Source of the DNA: Butyrivibrio sp. NC3005 | GTDB lineage: Bacteria; Bacillota; Clostridia; Lachnospirales; Lachnospiraceae | Direction of reading: 5' to 3' | DNA length: 64,000 bases | Assembly (NCBI RefSeq): GCF_000424545.1 | Contig: NZ_AUKC01000019.1 | Location: 1-64,000 of the forward strand | Part shown: one piece after another, positions 26,508-37,513 of the stretch | How positions within the stretch are numbered: the stretch's first letter is position 1 | Layout: every line of letters begins with the position of its first letter | The notes under the pieces: generated by a model | Told to the model about the DNA's origin: nothing | What the model saw: only the letters and a program-made list of their open reading frames with translations | The model's database searches: none | Made by a program: the position numbers and the translations under genes

Positions 26508-27266
26508 TTAACTCTTCTGACCTTCAAGATGATACATCAACCAGGACAAGATTGTAAAGCCGGCTGTTTCTGTTCTTAGAATTCGCCTTCCCATAGTGAT
26601 AGGAATAACTCCATTTTCTATAGCTTTTTCAATTTCCCTGTCATCAAATCCGCCTTCTGGTCCTATAAAAATGGCTATGCTCTCTCCAGCTTTAACTTCT
26701 GATATAAGCTGTCTTGTCTTATCCATTCCCTCTGCAAGTTCGTAAGGAATAAGTCGTACATCCATTTCAGATGCTCTTTTTATAGCTTCTCCAAATGTCA
26801 TAGGCATGGACACTTTTGGAATTATTGCTCTCTTACTCTGCTTTGCAGCAGCTTCTGAGATACTCTGCCAGCGGCTTATTTTATTCTTGGCCTTTTTTTC
26901 ATCAAGTTTTACAACTGCTCTTTTTGTTGCAACCGGAATTATCTCATATGCGCCAAGTTCAACAGCTTTCTGTATAATAAGTTCCATCTTGTCTGCCTTT
27001 GGGAGACCTTGAAAAAGATATATTTTCGAAGGAAGTTCTACGTCAGGCTCTTTTATAAACAACAAAGTACCTATTACCATCTTGTCTTTTATCTCTTCGA
27101 CTGCATACCTATATTCTTTTCCGTCTCCATCTTTGACAGATACAGAGAATTCCTCACCCTTGACCATTCTAAGCACATTTATCATGTGATTATAGTTATC
27201 ACCGTCGATAAATAGCTGTTTATTTACTTCATCTATCTGTTCTTTTTCAACAAAAAAATGATACAT
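26508..27266 (-). CDS. rsmE: 16S rRNA m3U1498 methyltransferase RsmE
   Basis: SPOUT-family methyltransferase, 252 residues, with an N-terminal PUA-like domain and the knot motifs YLFQGLPKADKMELIIQKAVELG, IFIGPEGGFDDREIE and MGRRILRTETA. It methylates U1498 of 16S rRNA in the decoding region. The start ATG at 27266 has GGAG upstream. It follows prmA by 18 nt, the conserved dnaJ-prmA-rsmE order. Confidence 0.95.
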   Translation of the reverse strand: MYHFFVEKEQIDEVNKQLFIDGDNYNHMINVLRMVKGEEFSVSVKDGDGKEYRYAVEEIKDKMVIGTLLFIKEPDVELPSKIYLFQGLPKADKMELIIQKAVELGAYEIIPVATKRAVVKLDEKKAKNKISRWQSISEAAAKQSKRAIIPKVSMPMTFGEAIKRASEMDVRLIPYELAEGMDKTRQLISEVKAGESIAIFIGPEGGFDDREIEKAIENGVIPITMGRRILRTETAGFTILSWLMYHLEGQKS

Positions 27267-27284
27267 CAATTTTTCTCCAATTAA

Positions 27285-28352
27285 TCACGCTCTAGAAGTA
27301 ACTGATACCCATTCTCCCTTATGGTGAACCTCTATATCAGTAAAACCCGCATCTTTATGCGCTTTTACAACTTCCGCCTCTTTTTCTTTTACGATTCCTG
27401 AAGTAATGTAAAGGGCACCCTTTTTCAAAAACCTATGAATAAGTGGTGTAAGAGGCAGTAGTACAACCGGAAGTATATTAGCCAAAACCACATCATAACA
27501 TCCAAAGCCAACTTCTTCCTGAACCTTTTCATCATCGATAATATTACCGATTATAAGCTTCATTTTGTCTTCCTCAAATCCATTACTAGAAAGATTCTGA
27601 GCAACTGCCGGAACTGCCTGTGGATCAAGATCTGTTCCTACACAGTGTCCTGCTCCGTATAAAAGAGCTATTATAGACAATACACCGCTTCCCGTTCCGA
27701 TATCAAGCACTTCCATACCCGGCTTAATATATTTTCTAATCTGTCCAATACAAAGCTGAGTTGTCTCATGAAGACCTGTTCCAAATGCAGTTCCCGGATC
27801 AATATGAAATATCTTATTGGCCTTTTCAAGATCTTCTTTGGATGGTTCTTCCCATGAAGGAATTATTAATACATCTTCTACTAGAAATTTATGAAAATAC
27901 TGTTTCCAGCTATTCATCCAATCGATATCCTCGGTAATATCAACTGATACTGTTCCATCTCCTATATCGCAGTATCTCTTAATATCTTCTAACTGTTCGA
28001 AGATTTCTTTCTTTAGCTGCTCTGGTGTTTTCTTGACTTCTTTTCCGGATTTATTGGTCATTTGATAGGACACATCTCCTCTGCCGTTTTCTACGGACAT
28101 GTCTTCTTCGTCATTAGGCATTGAAACAAGCAGGGTATTGTCGTCATAAAGCTCAGCAAAAAAATTAAGATAAGCAATTCCATCATCTTCTTCATCCGGA
28201 AGAATATCAGTAAACATCTGCTCTTTATCTGCCGCTGTAAGCGGTGCTTTATCTTCAATCTGTGCTCCTGTAAGACCTATATCCAGCATGGAACTGATAA
28301 TAATATCTTCTGCCTCTTCTGTTGTACGAATTCGAAAACGCATCCAACGCAT
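27285..28352 (-). CDS. prmA: Ribosomal protein L11 methyltransferase PrmA
   Basis: SAM-dependent methyltransferase that trimethylates ribosomal protein L11. C-terminal catalytic domain with FHIDPGTAFGTGLHETTQLC and VLDIGTGSGVLSI, followed by DVVLANIL. The N-terminal domain is longer than usual by an acidic insert (about residues 55-125, rich in Asp/Glu). Start ATG at 28352 with AAGGAGA seven nt upstream. A strong terminator stands between dnaJ and prmA, so it needs readthrough or its own promoter. Confidence 0.95.
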   Translation of the reverse strand: MRWMRFRIRTTEEAEDIIISSMLDIGLTGAQIEDKAPLTAADKEQMFTDILPDEEDDGIAYLNFFAELYDDNTLLVSMPNDEEDMSVENGRGDVSYQMTNKSGKEVKKTPEQLKKEIFEQLEDIKRYCDIGDGTVSVDITEDIDWMNSWKQYFHKFLVEDVLIIPSWEEPSKEDLEKANKIFHIDPGTAFGTGLHETTQLCIGQIRKYIKPGMEVLDIGTGSGVLSIIALLYGAGHCVGTDLDPQAVPAVAQNLSSNGFEEDKMKLIIGNIIDDEKVQEEVGFGCYDVVLANILPVVLLPLTPLIHRFLKKGALYITSGIVKEKEAEVVKAHKDAGFTDIEVHHKGEWVSVTSRA

Positions 28353-28371
28353 AAAAATGTCTCCTTTTCCT

Positions 28372-28408
28372 AAAAAAGGTGTCATATCGCTATATACGAT
28401 ATGACACC
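28372..28408 (-). terminator. Terminator between dnaJ and prmA
   Basis: Perfect 12-bp stem GGTGTCATATCG/CGATATGACACC with a 7-nt loop (28378-28408), then TTTTTT on the minus strand, 14 nt past the dnaJ stop. It overlaps the approach to the prmA ribosome site, so it also controls prmA-rsmE entry. Confidence 0.9.
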
Positions 28409-28422
28409 GTATCAATTAAAAA

Positions 28423-29598
28423 TTATTTGTTCCAAAAGCCTTTTTTCTTCTTTTTCTCTTTGCCATCTTCAGTATTTTCGCCTGTTACTCTATCGGCCTC
28501 ATTAAGAGAATCACCTGTTATAGCATCGAACTGTCTGAGAAGTTCTTTAGCTTCTTTGGACAAATGTTCAGGAGTCTTTATAACAAGTGTAATATAGTGA
28601 TCGCCTCTTATATTCTTATCCCTAAGAGATGGAACACCTTTTCCACGAAGTCTGACTCTTGTACCAGTCTGTGTACCCGGCTTTACATCATACACTACTT
28701 TGCCGTCAACGGTATCAATTACTACTGAACCGCCAAGTGCTGCCACTGCAAGTGACATGCTGACATTTGAAAAGATATCATAATCTTCTCTTTCAAAAAT
28801 AGGATGACTTGAAACGATAACTTCTACAAGAAGATCTCCGCGTGGACCACCATTTATACCTGGCTCACCCTTTTCACGGATTCTAACACTTTGTCCGTTA
28901 TCAATACCTGCCGGAATAGATACTTTAATAGTCTTACGGCTGGTGATATATCCTGAACCACCACAGTCAGGACACTTATCTTTTATAATCTTTCCTGTAC
29001 CGCCACAATCCGGACATGTCTGAACATTTCGCACTGTTCCAAAAAGTGACTGCTGTGTAAATACAACCTGTCCTTTACCACCACACTTTGGACACATCTG
29101 AGGATTAGTTCCAGGTTTAGCGCCACTTCCTTTACATGTCGGACATGGATCTTTAAGGTTCAAAGTTAATTCCTTCTCTGTACCTGTAATAGATTCCATA
29201 AATGAAATACGTACACTTGCACGAATGTTAGCACCCTTCTGCGGGCCGTTTCTTGCTCCACGGCTTCTTCCACCACCGAAGAAATCTCCAAAGATATCTC
29301 CAAAGATATCACTGAAATCTCCACCGGTAAAATCAAATCCACCGCCGCCATTACCAAATCCGCCGCCTTCAAATGCAGCATGTCCAAACTGGTCATACTG
29401 TCTACGCTTCTCCGGATCACTAAGTACGGCATAGGCCTCTGATGCCTCTTTAAATTTATCTGCTGCTGCAGCATCACCAGGATTCATATCAGGATGATAT
29501 TTCTTGGCCAGTACACGATATGCCTTCTTTATCTCATCATCTGATGCCCCTTTGCTGACACCAAGCACTTCATAATAATCACGTTTCTGATCTGCCAT
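28423..29598 (-). CDS. dnaJ: Chaperone protein DnaJ
   Basis: Hsp40 co-chaperone (391 residues): J domain with YHPD (HPD motif), a Gly/Phe-rich linker (about 75-135), four CxxCxGxG zinc repeats beginning CPTCKGSG, and C-terminal substrate-binding domains. It stimulates DnaK ATPase. The ATG at 29598 is preceded by GGAGCAGGAAGC; the open frame reaches 29667 without support. It is separated from dnaK by 164 nt that contain several hairpins and ends at a strong terminator. Confidence 0.97.
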   Translation of the reverse strand: MADQKRDYYEVLGVSKGASDDEIKKAYRVLAKKYHPDMNPGDAAAADKFKEASEAYAVLSDPEKRRQYDQFGHAAFEGGGFGNGGGGFDFTGGDFSDIFGDIFGDFFGGGRSRGARNGPQKGANIRASVRISFMESITGTEKELTLNLKDPCPTCKGSGAKPGTNPQMCPKCGGKGQVVFTQQSLFGTVRNVQTCPDCGGTGKIIKDKCPDCGGSGYITSRKTIKVSIPAGIDNGQSVRIREKGEPGINGGPRGDLLVEVIVSSHPIFEREDYDIFSNVSMSLAVAALGGSVVIDTVDGKVVYDVKPGTQTGTRVRLRGKGVPSLRDKNIRGDHYITLVIKTPEHLSKEAKELLRQFDAITGDSLNEADRVTGENTEDGKEKKKKKGFWNK

Positions 29599-29762
29599 GC
29601 TTCCTGCTCCTACATCTATATGCACAAGTGTGAGGACAGTATACCGCTTAACAGTAGCTGCCCTCACTTTTTTTAACTGTTAAACCAACAGTAATTATAA
29701 TAACCATGCGCTGCCTAAAAGGCAATCCGTAAAATATAAAACTTTACGAAATTTTTTCTTGA
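29599..29762 (-). promoter_or_regulatory. dnaK-dnaJ spacer with a chain of hairpins
   Basis: Between the dnaK stop and the dnaJ start four stem-loops can be drawn in order: CGTAAA/TTTACG, TGCCT/AGGCA, ACTGTT/AACAGT and the largest, GTGAGGGCAG/CTGTCCTCAC (29630-29667, ten pairs with one G-U). No classical T run follows, so these are more likely RNA processing or stability elements than terminators. Confidence 0.5.
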
Positions 29763-31664
<1,902 letters not shown>

Positions 31665-31703
31665 CTAATCAAATAATATTTTGAATTATAATTGTCTATA
31701 TTT

Positions 31704-32384
31704 TTATTTTGCAACAGCCACCATTGAGTGTCTGATAACTGTATCATGATAAGTGTAGCCTTTTTGAAGTTCCTGTGCTACGACACCTTCTTCATACTCA
31801 TCACTTTCAACCTGCATTACTGCATTGTGAAGATTAGGGTCGAACTCTTTGCCTAATGCCTCAATTGGCTTAACATCCATATCTTCTAAGAATTTCAATA
31901 CCTGCTTGTAAATCATATCCATTCCCTGAACAAAAGAATCATCTTTCTTGTCCTCTGGAATTGTTGAAAGACCTCTTTCAAAGTTATCAACTACAGGTAA
32001 AACCTTCGTGAGAACACTTGCAGCTCCATTGTCAAACATTTGTGCTTTTTCTTTCTCAGTACGTTTTCTGAAATTATCAAATTCAGCAACCTGACGCATA
32101 TATTTGTCTTTCATGTCATCAAGCTGATCCTGAAGCGGATTTTTCTTTTTCCCAAAAAGAGATTTCTTTTCTTTTTTCTCTTTTCCTTTTTCGTCAGAAT
32201 TCTCAGACTCGTTTTCTGCTTCATCAGTTTCTTCTTCGTTTGTATTCTCTTCTACAACTTCAGATTCCTCAACTGTTTCAGCTTCTGTATCATTATCCTC
32301 GACATCCGGATTAGCTGTTTGTGTTTCTTCGTTTTCAACAGCCTCTTTATTTATTTCTTTTTCTAATTCCTTCTGATCGCTCAA
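31704..32384 (-). CDS. grpE: Nucleotide exchange factor GrpE
   Basis: Co-chaperone that releases ADP from DnaK. The 226-residue protein has a long acidic, low-complexity N-terminus (about 1-85), the coiled-coil stalk (MKDKYMRQVAEFDNFRKRTEKE) and the beta domain GEEFDPNLHNAV-like block (here GKEFDPNLHNAVM). It starts with TTG at 32384, overlapping the hrcA stop as TTGA, with GGAAAGGA upstream; this implies coupled translation. Confidence 0.96.
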   Translation of the reverse strand: MSDQKELEKEINKEAVENEETQTANPDVEDNDTEAETVEESEVVEENTNEEETDEAENESENSDEKGKEKKEKKSLFGKKKNPLQDQLDDMKDKYMRQVAEFDNFRKRTEKEKAQMFDNGAASVLTKVLPVVDNFERGLSTIPEDKKDDSFVQGMDMIYKQVLKFLEDMDVKPIEALGKEFDPNLHNAVMQVESDEYEEGVVAQELQKGYTYHDTVIRHSMVAVAK

Positions 32385-33427
32385 ATCGTTTCATCCTTTC
32401 CTTCATCATGATATAAAACACCAAGCTGGTGCATCATCTCTCTAAGGGTGGTTACAACTTTGTCATAATCCATCCGCTTTGGTCCGATTATTCCAACCGT
32501 TCCTCGCATTCCTTCGCCCAGTTCATAGGTTGCCGTTACTACACTGCAATCTTTCATGGTCTCAACCGGTGTTTCATTTCCTATGTATATCTGGATACCA
32601 GTATTGTCTTTAGTGTCCAAAGAACTTTTTACAATGCTGGTCAATTCGCTTTTTTCTTCAAAAGCATTTATCAGCTCGCTGGCCTTACGATTATCTGATA
32701 ATTCAGGATATCTTAGTATGTTGTTAGTACCACTTGTGTATATCTCCAAATCTTCATCTGCTCTTATCGACTCAGCCGCTACATCAATTACATATCCGAC
32801 GATTTCTGAATGAATTCCTGCCTGCTGCTTAAGTGCAGCTATAAGTCCCAAGTTAATATTCTCAACTGCCACTCCGTTTAGATTAGTGTTAAGAAGGATA
32901 TTAAGCTTAAGAAGTGTTGCATCATCAAGCTGAGTTTCAACTGGAATCATCTTATTTTTTATAAGATTTCCTTCCAGAACAATCGTTGCAAGCAGATGAC
33001 TCGAATCAACCTTGGAAATTTGAAGGAATTTCAGCTTGTTCTTACTCACTGACGGACTCGAAACAATTGTTGCATAATTTGTATTATCCGCAAGTTTCTT
33101 AGCTACGTCTTTTAGGAGATCTTCAAGCTTTTCTTCCTTATGAAGGAGCATTTCCTTCATCTCATTTACTTCTTTTTCCTTTTCCTGAAGCATCGCATCT
33201 ACATAGATTCGATAACCCTGATCGGAAGGAATTCGTCCTGCAGAGGTATGAGGTTGAAGGATAAGTCCCATCTCTTCAAGATCCGCCATCTCATTTCTGA
33301 TTGTTGCGGAACTCAAATTCAAATCAGTATATTTTGAAATGGTTCTACTTCCAACAGGCTCGCCAGTTTCAAGATAATTGCGAACTATTGCATTCAGAAT
33401 TATTTTTTTTCGTTCTGTCAGTTCCAA
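32381..33427 (-). CDS. hrcA: Heat-inducible transcription repressor HrcA
   Basis: Repressor that binds CIRCE, kept active by GroEL. The 348-residue protein has an N-terminal winged helix (ETGEPVGSRTISKYTDLNLSSATIRNEMADLEEMG) and the HrcA core with GTVGIIGPKRMDY near the end. I choose TTG at 33427 because the full-length anti-Shine-Dalgarno match GGAGGTGAT ends five nt upstream; another TTG at 33433 would add two residues but sits too close. First gene of the dnaK operon and autoregulated through the site at 33497. Confidence 0.96.
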   Translation of the reverse strand: MELTERKKIILNAIVRNYLETGEPVGSRTISKYTDLNLSSATIRNEMADLEEMGLILQPHTSAGRIPSDQGYRIYVDAMLQEKEKEVNEMKEMLLHKEEKLEDLLKDVAKKLADNTNYATIVSSPSVSKNKLKFLQISKVDSSHLLATIVLEGNLIKNKMIPVETQLDDATLLKLNILLNTNLNGVAVENINLGLIAALKQQAGIHSEIVGYVIDVAAESIRADEDLEIYTSGTNNILRYPELSDNRKASELINAFEEKSELTSIVKSSLDTKDNTGIQIYIGNETPVETMKDCSVVTATYELGEGMRGTVGIIGPKRMDYDKVVTTLREMMHQLGVLYHDEGKDETI

Positions 33428-33496
33428 ATACAATCACCTCCAAAACCAGATGTTTTTCTCCACATACGAACTGTAACGATGTTTTCTTCCCAGGTG

Positions 33497-33523
33497 TTAG
33501 CACTCATTACGTTTGAGTGCTAA
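33497..33523 (-). promoter_or_regulatory. CIRCE operator of the hrcA operon
   Basis: Exact consensus TTAGCACTC, nine bases, GAGTGCTAA. The dyad is extended by GGTG/CACC on both sides (33493-33527). It lies between the predicted transcription start (near 33531) and hrcA, so HrcA would block promoter clearance. Confidence 0.98.
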
Positions 33524-33538
33524 CACCTTACATAGGTT

Positions 33539-33567
33539 AAGTTATCACTTTACCATTACAATGTCAA
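33539..33567 (-). promoter_or_regulatory. Vegetative promoter of the hrcA operon
   Basis: Minus strand: perfect -35 TTGACA (33562-33567), 17-nt spacer, weaker -10 TAACTT (33539-33544). Position directly upstream of CIRCE is what HrcA-controlled operons show. Confidence 0.6.
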
Positions 33568-33601
33568 CCGGCTTTAAAACAAAAAAATATTAATTAAATA
33601 T

Positions 33602-33638
33602 AAAAAAAGAAGATGATGCGCATATTTACGCACCATCT
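33602..33638 (-). terminator. Terminator after the DUF6465 gene
   Basis: Stem GATGGTGCG/CGCATCATC (one G-U pair) with a short AT loop, followed on the minus strand by TCTTTTTTT (33602-33610). Confidence 0.8.
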
Positions 33639-33665
33639 TTCTTTTGCTCTCAAAAAAAATTTTTA

Positions 33666-34178
33666 TTAAAGATCAAAGCTTCCGCTTTCCTCATTTGCAA
33701 CGTAGTAAACTTTTCCTTCTTCAGGCTTTACATAAAGTTTTAAATCTTTGAGATCTTCTACGTTCTTTCCAAGGTCATACTGCCAAACATTCTTTGCATT
33801 CTGAATGAATGTCTCATCTGAAATGCTGCGTCCGCCAAACTCTAATACTACACTTACCTTCGGCTGTTCGTTTTCCTTGTTTTCAGCTATCTTCTTTACA
33901 GATTCAGCTTCTACTTTCTTTTCTACTGCTTTTTCTACTTTCTTTTCTGCTGCCTTTGGCTCTTTACTTTTTACTGTCTTCTTTGCAGCAGGCTTCTTTT
34001 CAGTCTTTGTTGCCTTTGTTTCTGTCTTTTTGGTTGCAGAAGTAAGTTTTACAACCTCAATTTTCTGAGTTTCCTCAGGCTTTCCAGCAGCTTCTGTTTT
34101 ATGATCTGCAATAACTGCAGTACGAATGTTGCTTTTGATATTTGCTACCGGTTTTACAGTTTTTGTCATCTCTGCCAT
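33666..34178 (-). CDS. DUF6465 protein, Lys/Ala/Glu-rich
   Basis: A 170-residue protein of a type common in Lachnospiraceae. The first two thirds are low-complexity, basic and Ala/Lys/Thr/Glu-rich with histone-H1-like repeats such as TKKTETKATKTEKKPAAKK; the last about 60 residues (VSVVLEFGGRSISDETFIQNAKNVW to YYVANEESGSFDL) form the conserved DUF6465 domain. Function unknown; nucleic-acid binding through the basic tail is a guess. ATG at 34178 with GGGAGG just upstream. Monocistronic, with a promoter at 34398-34426 bordered by TTATCGCA repeats. Confidence 0.8.
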   Translation of the reverse strand: MAEMTKTVKPVANIKSNIRTAVIADHKTEAAGKPEETQKIEVVKLTSATKKTETKATKTEKKPAAKKTVKSKEPKAAEKKVEKAVEKKVEAESVKKIAENKENEQPKVSVVLEFGGRSISDETFIQNAKNVWQYDLGKNVEDLKDLKLYVKPEEGKVYYVANEESGSFDL

Positions 34179-34347
34179 TTTCCTTCCTCCCATACGTATA
34201 CAGTACACTTTTGTACTTTCTCTAAAACGTCAATTATTTTTGGTTTCATTGGAAAAAACTTTGAATCTGTGTAAAAAAGATAATTCACTGTTATCTTAAG
34301 TAAATAACAGTAATTGACCAGCAAATCAGCACATTGCATTGGTAAAG

Positions 34348-34408
34348 TTATCGCGATATAGATGTATCAGTTTGCGATAATTTTCTTTACAAATTTGAGT
34401 TTATCGCA
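34348..34408. repeat. TTATCGCA repeats at the DUF6465 promoter
   Basis: TTATCGCGATA (34348-34358), TGCGATAA (34373-34380) and TTATCGCA (34401-34408). The last two are an exact inverted pair with 20 bases between them, and the third overlaps the -10 box. Possible binding site of an unidentified regulator. Confidence 0.4.
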
Positions 34409-34426
34409 GATATTCGATATTGTCAA
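34398..34426 (-). promoter_or_regulatory. Promoter of the DUF6465 gene
   Basis: Minus strand: perfect -35 TTGACA (34421-34426), 17-nt spacer, -10 TAAACT (34398-34403). The leader would be about 210 nt. The rest of the 34179-34538 gap shows no gene. Confidence 0.55.
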
Positions 34427-34538
34427 TCTTTTTAACGTTTTTTTGTTATGTTCCTATCCAGCTTTTGGCCTGTTTGGATGTCTGTATTTTGAGTATGCAG
34501 CTTCCTTGTAATAAAAAATTGCCCTGTATTCTTATATC

Positions 34539-34576
34539 AAAAAACTGCCTACCCGCAATAAATGCGGATAAACAGT
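34539..34576 (-). terminator. Terminator after uppP
   Basis: Interrupted stem ACTG..TA.CCGCA with TGCGG.TA..CAGT, followed by TTTTTT on the minus strand; six nt past the uppP stop. Confidence 0.75.
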
Positions 34577-34581
34577 CTCTA

Positions 34582-35430
34582 TCAGCCTTTTAATATTCCA
34601 TTTGCAACAAAATATGCCATTACTATAATACCTAATACGATTCTATACCATCCAAAGGCTTTGAAGTCATGCTTTCTGATATAGCTCATAAGGAATCTGA
34701 TTACTATTATGGACACAATGAAAGCTACAAACATTCCAACAAAGAGAATTGCTCCCTCCATTGGAGTAAAGTTAAATCCGAATTTCACAATTTTCAAAAG
34801 ACTTGCTCCGAACATAACCGGTATTGCAAGGAAAAATGTAAACTGTGCAGCAACTTTTCTGGATACTCCTGCAAGAAGTGCTCCTATTATTGTAGAACCA
34901 CTTCTGGATGTTCCCGGGAATATAGCTGCAATAAGCTGCCATGCACCTATTATAAGAGCTGTCTTATAATCAAGATCTTTGATATCTCTTATCTTAGGCT
35001 TTCTGTGCTTGTTTCTGTTCTCGACTATAATAAAGAAGATACCAAACAAAATAAGCATTGTAGCAACAACAGTTCCCTTGTATAAATGCTCATCAAGCCA
35101 GTCATCAAACAGTACACCTACTATTGCTGCAGGAATACAGGCTACTAGAATTTTCCCCCACATCTGCCAGATTTCTATTTTATTTACTCTATGCTCTTCT
35201 ATAGCTTTTTTGCTAAGATCGAATGGGAATATTTTTTCCCAATACAAAAGAACTACCGCCAGAATAGCACCTAGCTGAATAACCACAAGGAACATCTTCC
35301 AAAATTCAGGAGATACATCCATCTTCAAAAATTCATCAAGAAGAATCATGTGCCCGGTTGAACTTATAGGAAGCCACTCAGTAATACCTTCCACAATTCC
35401 ATATAGAATTGCTTTTAATAAATCGATCAT
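34582..35430 (-). CDS. uppP: Undecaprenyl-diphosphatase UppP (BacA)
   Basis: Integral membrane enzyme that dephosphorylates undecaprenyl pyrophosphate to recycle the lipid carrier for peptidoglycan; extra copies give bacitracin resistance. 282 residues with about eight membrane segments and the two signature loops EGITEWLPISSTGHM (near the N-terminus) and PGTSRSGSTI. ATG with AGAGGTGA four nt upstream. It appears monocistronic with its own terminator. Confidence 0.97.
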   Translation of the reverse strand: MIDLLKAILYGIVEGITEWLPISSTGHMILLDEFLKMDVSPEFWKMFLVVIQLGAILAVVLLYWEKIFPFDLSKKAIEEHRVNKIEIWQMWGKILVACIPAAIVGVLFDDWLDEHLYKGTVVATMLILFGIFFIIVENRNKHRKPKIRDIKDLDYKTALIIGAWQLIAAIFPGTSRSGSTIIGALLAGVSRKVAAQFTFFLAIPVMFGASLLKIVKFGFNFTPMEGAILFVGMFVAFIVSIIVIRFLMSYIRKHDFKAFGWYRIVLGIIVMAYFVANGILKG

Positions 35431-35562
35431 ATGTCACCTCTTTTGATTCTATTTTATTTCCAAAAGAGTATCAGTCGTTAGTATAAATAAGCACCAAAGC
35501 TTTTTCTTACTTTTTATCTAACAAGAATATGCTACGCATTACAAAAACTTCTTCGCCTTAAT

Positions 35563-36759
35563 TTATATTTCTTTTCCATAAACCTCTTCAACGAACTGTC
35601 TTAGTCTTATCATCGCTCTCTCTACTTTCTCAGTATCAATGCAGTATGCCATTCTGAAAAAGCCAGGTGCTCCAAAATTGTCTGCCGGAACAAAGATAAG
35701 ATCATACTCTTTTGCTTTATTACAAAAAGCAATTGAATCTTCTTCAAGCGCTTTAGGCAATATATAAAATGTACCACTTGGCTTCAAAACAGTAAATCCC
35801 ATTTCTATAAGATTTTTATATATTATTTCCATATTTTTTTCATATACCGACAAATCAGCAGTCAGGTCACATACTTTAGCAACTGCCTGTTGAATAATTG
35901 AAGGAGGACAATTATGTCCTGTTCCTCTACTTATCTGACCGCATATAGGTACGATACAATCTGATTCTTCACAAAGAGGATTAACTGCAACATATCCAAT
36001 TCGTTCTCCAGGGAGTGATAGCGATTTTGAGAACGAATAACATGAAAGTGTGTTAGGATAAAACTTTGAAACATATGGTGAATCAGCATTTTTATACACA
36101 ATTTCTCTATACGGCTCATCTGAAATAAGGAAAATAGTATGTTTATACTCTTCTGATTTTTTCGTAAGAAAATCAGCAAGATATTCAAGAGTTTTAGTAG
36201 AATATGCTACTCCCGACGGGTTATTTGGTGTATTGATAAGAACTGCCGCAACATCGCTTGTGAGCATCTTCTCAAACTCTTCTTTGTTTATCTGAAAAGT
36301 AGTGGTATCAGCTGGTACAACTTTGAGTTTCGCTCCGCATCCTTCAATATATGGCTTATATTCAGGGAAAAAAGGTGCAAAAGTCAGAACTGTATCTCCC
36401 TGCTTGGTAACCGCTCTAACTGCATGTGCTATCGCACCTGCTGCTCCTGTTGTCGGGAAGATGTGTTCACTTCTGTACATCATTCCAAATCTTTTATTTA
36501 AAGACTTTGCAATTTCTTCTTTAAAAGACGGATCGCCTAAAGTAGGACTGTATCCATGAAGCTTCATTGGATTTTCATTTTGCAAAAGATCTATCATTAC
36601 ATTTGTGAATTCATCCGGTGTTTTTACTGACGGATTTCCTAAACTAAAATCAAAAACATTTTCATATCCTATTATTTGTCCCCTTTTTGTGGCAAACTCA
36701 GCAAGATTTCTTATAACACTTTTAGCTCCAAGCATCTGCTTATAACTTTCATTTATCAT
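35563..36759 (-). CDS. PLP-dependent aminotransferase, class I/II
   Basis: A 398-residue fold-type-I aminotransferase. NTPNNPSGV, LISDEPYREI and the PLP lysine in SFSKSLSLPGERIGY are all present, as is the C-terminal Arg in FFRMAYC. Closest known groups are aspartate aminotransferase-like enzymes of clostridia, annotated only as pyridoxal-phosphate-dependent aminotransferase. The amino donor cannot be read from sequence. I start at the ATG at 36759 (GGGAG seven nt upstream). Monocistronic by appearance. Confidence 0.88.
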   Translation of the reverse strand: MINESYKQMLGAKSVIRNLAEFATKRGQIIGYENVFDFSLGNPSVKTPDEFTNVMIDLLQNENPMKLHGYSPTLGDPSFKEEIAKSLNKRFGMMYRSEHIFPTTGAAGAIAHAVRAVTKQGDTVLTFAPFFPEYKPYIEGCGAKLKVVPADTTTFQINKEEFEKMLTSDVAAVLINTPNNPSGVAYSTKTLEYLADFLTKKSEEYKHTIFLISDEPYREIVYKNADSPYVSKFYPNTLSCYSFSKSLSLPGERIGYVAVNPLCEESDCIVPICGQISRGTGHNCPPSIIQQAVAKVCDLTADLSVYEKNMEIIYKNLIEMGFTVLKPSGTFYILPKALEEDSIAFCNKAKEYDLIFVPADNFGAPGFFRMAYCIDTEKVERAMIRLRQFVEEVYGKEI

Positions 36760-36839
36760 CACAATTCTCCCAAAACACTATGACTGTATCATCAACTTAT
36801 TGTTTTTCACTTTACAACTGTACATTGCAACACTAACAT

Positions 36840-36917
36840 ACTAACAAAAAAGCGGGATAATCTCCATAGCTAAAATTAATAAATTTCAGCTATAAAAATT
36901 ATCCCGCTTTTTGTTAG
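36840..36917 (-). terminator. Long two-layer hairpin, terminator of the unknown 142-residue gene
   Basis: Outer arms AAAAAGCGGGATAAT and ATTATCCCGCTTTTT extend to CTAACA/TGTTAG-like ends, and an inner hairpin is formed by TAGCT...AGCTA. Both outer strands carry T/A runs, so it should terminate in both directions. Confidence 0.8.
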
Positions 36918-36929
36918 AGAAATTCTATG

Positions 36930-37358
36930 TTATACCATTGCTATAGTACTTAAATTCATAGCCTGTGTCTTAATCCATGACAACGGAATATGATCAGTTC
37001 CAAGTCTGTCAAGTTCCATACCAAGTTCATCAAGCTGTTCCTTAGTATCGTCATCAGTAAAAGATTCAATTGATTTTCCTGCCAGTGCATACATAAGAGT
37101 CATAACGAAGATATTACGCATTTTCTTTTCTTTGAAAAATACGATATCATAAGTTGTTTCTTCACTATCATTAGACACTGCCCAAGGATAATCATATTTT
37201 AAACCAGCTACATCTGCCGGTGCCTGACTAATTCTATATTCTCCTGGTCCTGCAAAAAGAATCTGGGAAAATGTCCGAGCATCCTGCTCACCCAAAAATG
37301 CCATCACATCCATGTGGCCTTCCAGTGAAACCTTGTAAAGCATTACCTTAGCACTCAT
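36930..37358 (-). CDS. Conserved-looking hypothetical protein
   Basis: I do not recognise this 142-residue protein. It is soluble, slightly acidic, has no signal peptide and no cysteine cluster. Sequence blocks that look constrained are MDVMAFLGEQDARTFSQILFAGPGEYRI and VFFKEKKMRNIFVMTLMYALAGKS (given in part). The start is well supported (GGAGG six nt before the ATG), and it has its own strong terminator, so it is very likely a real gene. It lies downstream of mfd, from which it is separated by 155 nt holding a small GCCTGC/GCAGGC hairpin (37397-37411). Confidence 0.75.
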   Translation of the reverse strand: MSAKVMLYKVSLEGHMDVMAFLGEQDARTFSQILFAGPGEYRISQAPADVAGLKYDYPWAVSNDSEETTYDIVFFKEKKMRNIFVMTLMYALAGKSIESFTDDDTKEQLDELGMELDRLGTDHIPLSWIKTQAMNLSTIAMV

Positions 37359-37513
37359 TATCTACCTCCTGTAATAAGCCACCTATTGAAATAACTGCCT
37401 GCTTTGCAGGCGTAAGTGCAGACAAACTTTGTTTCATAAAACATATTTGAAATTTCAAAATTGTTATTTTACTTAACTTTCAACAATAACATCGGCTTAT
37501 TTTTACCAAAAGT

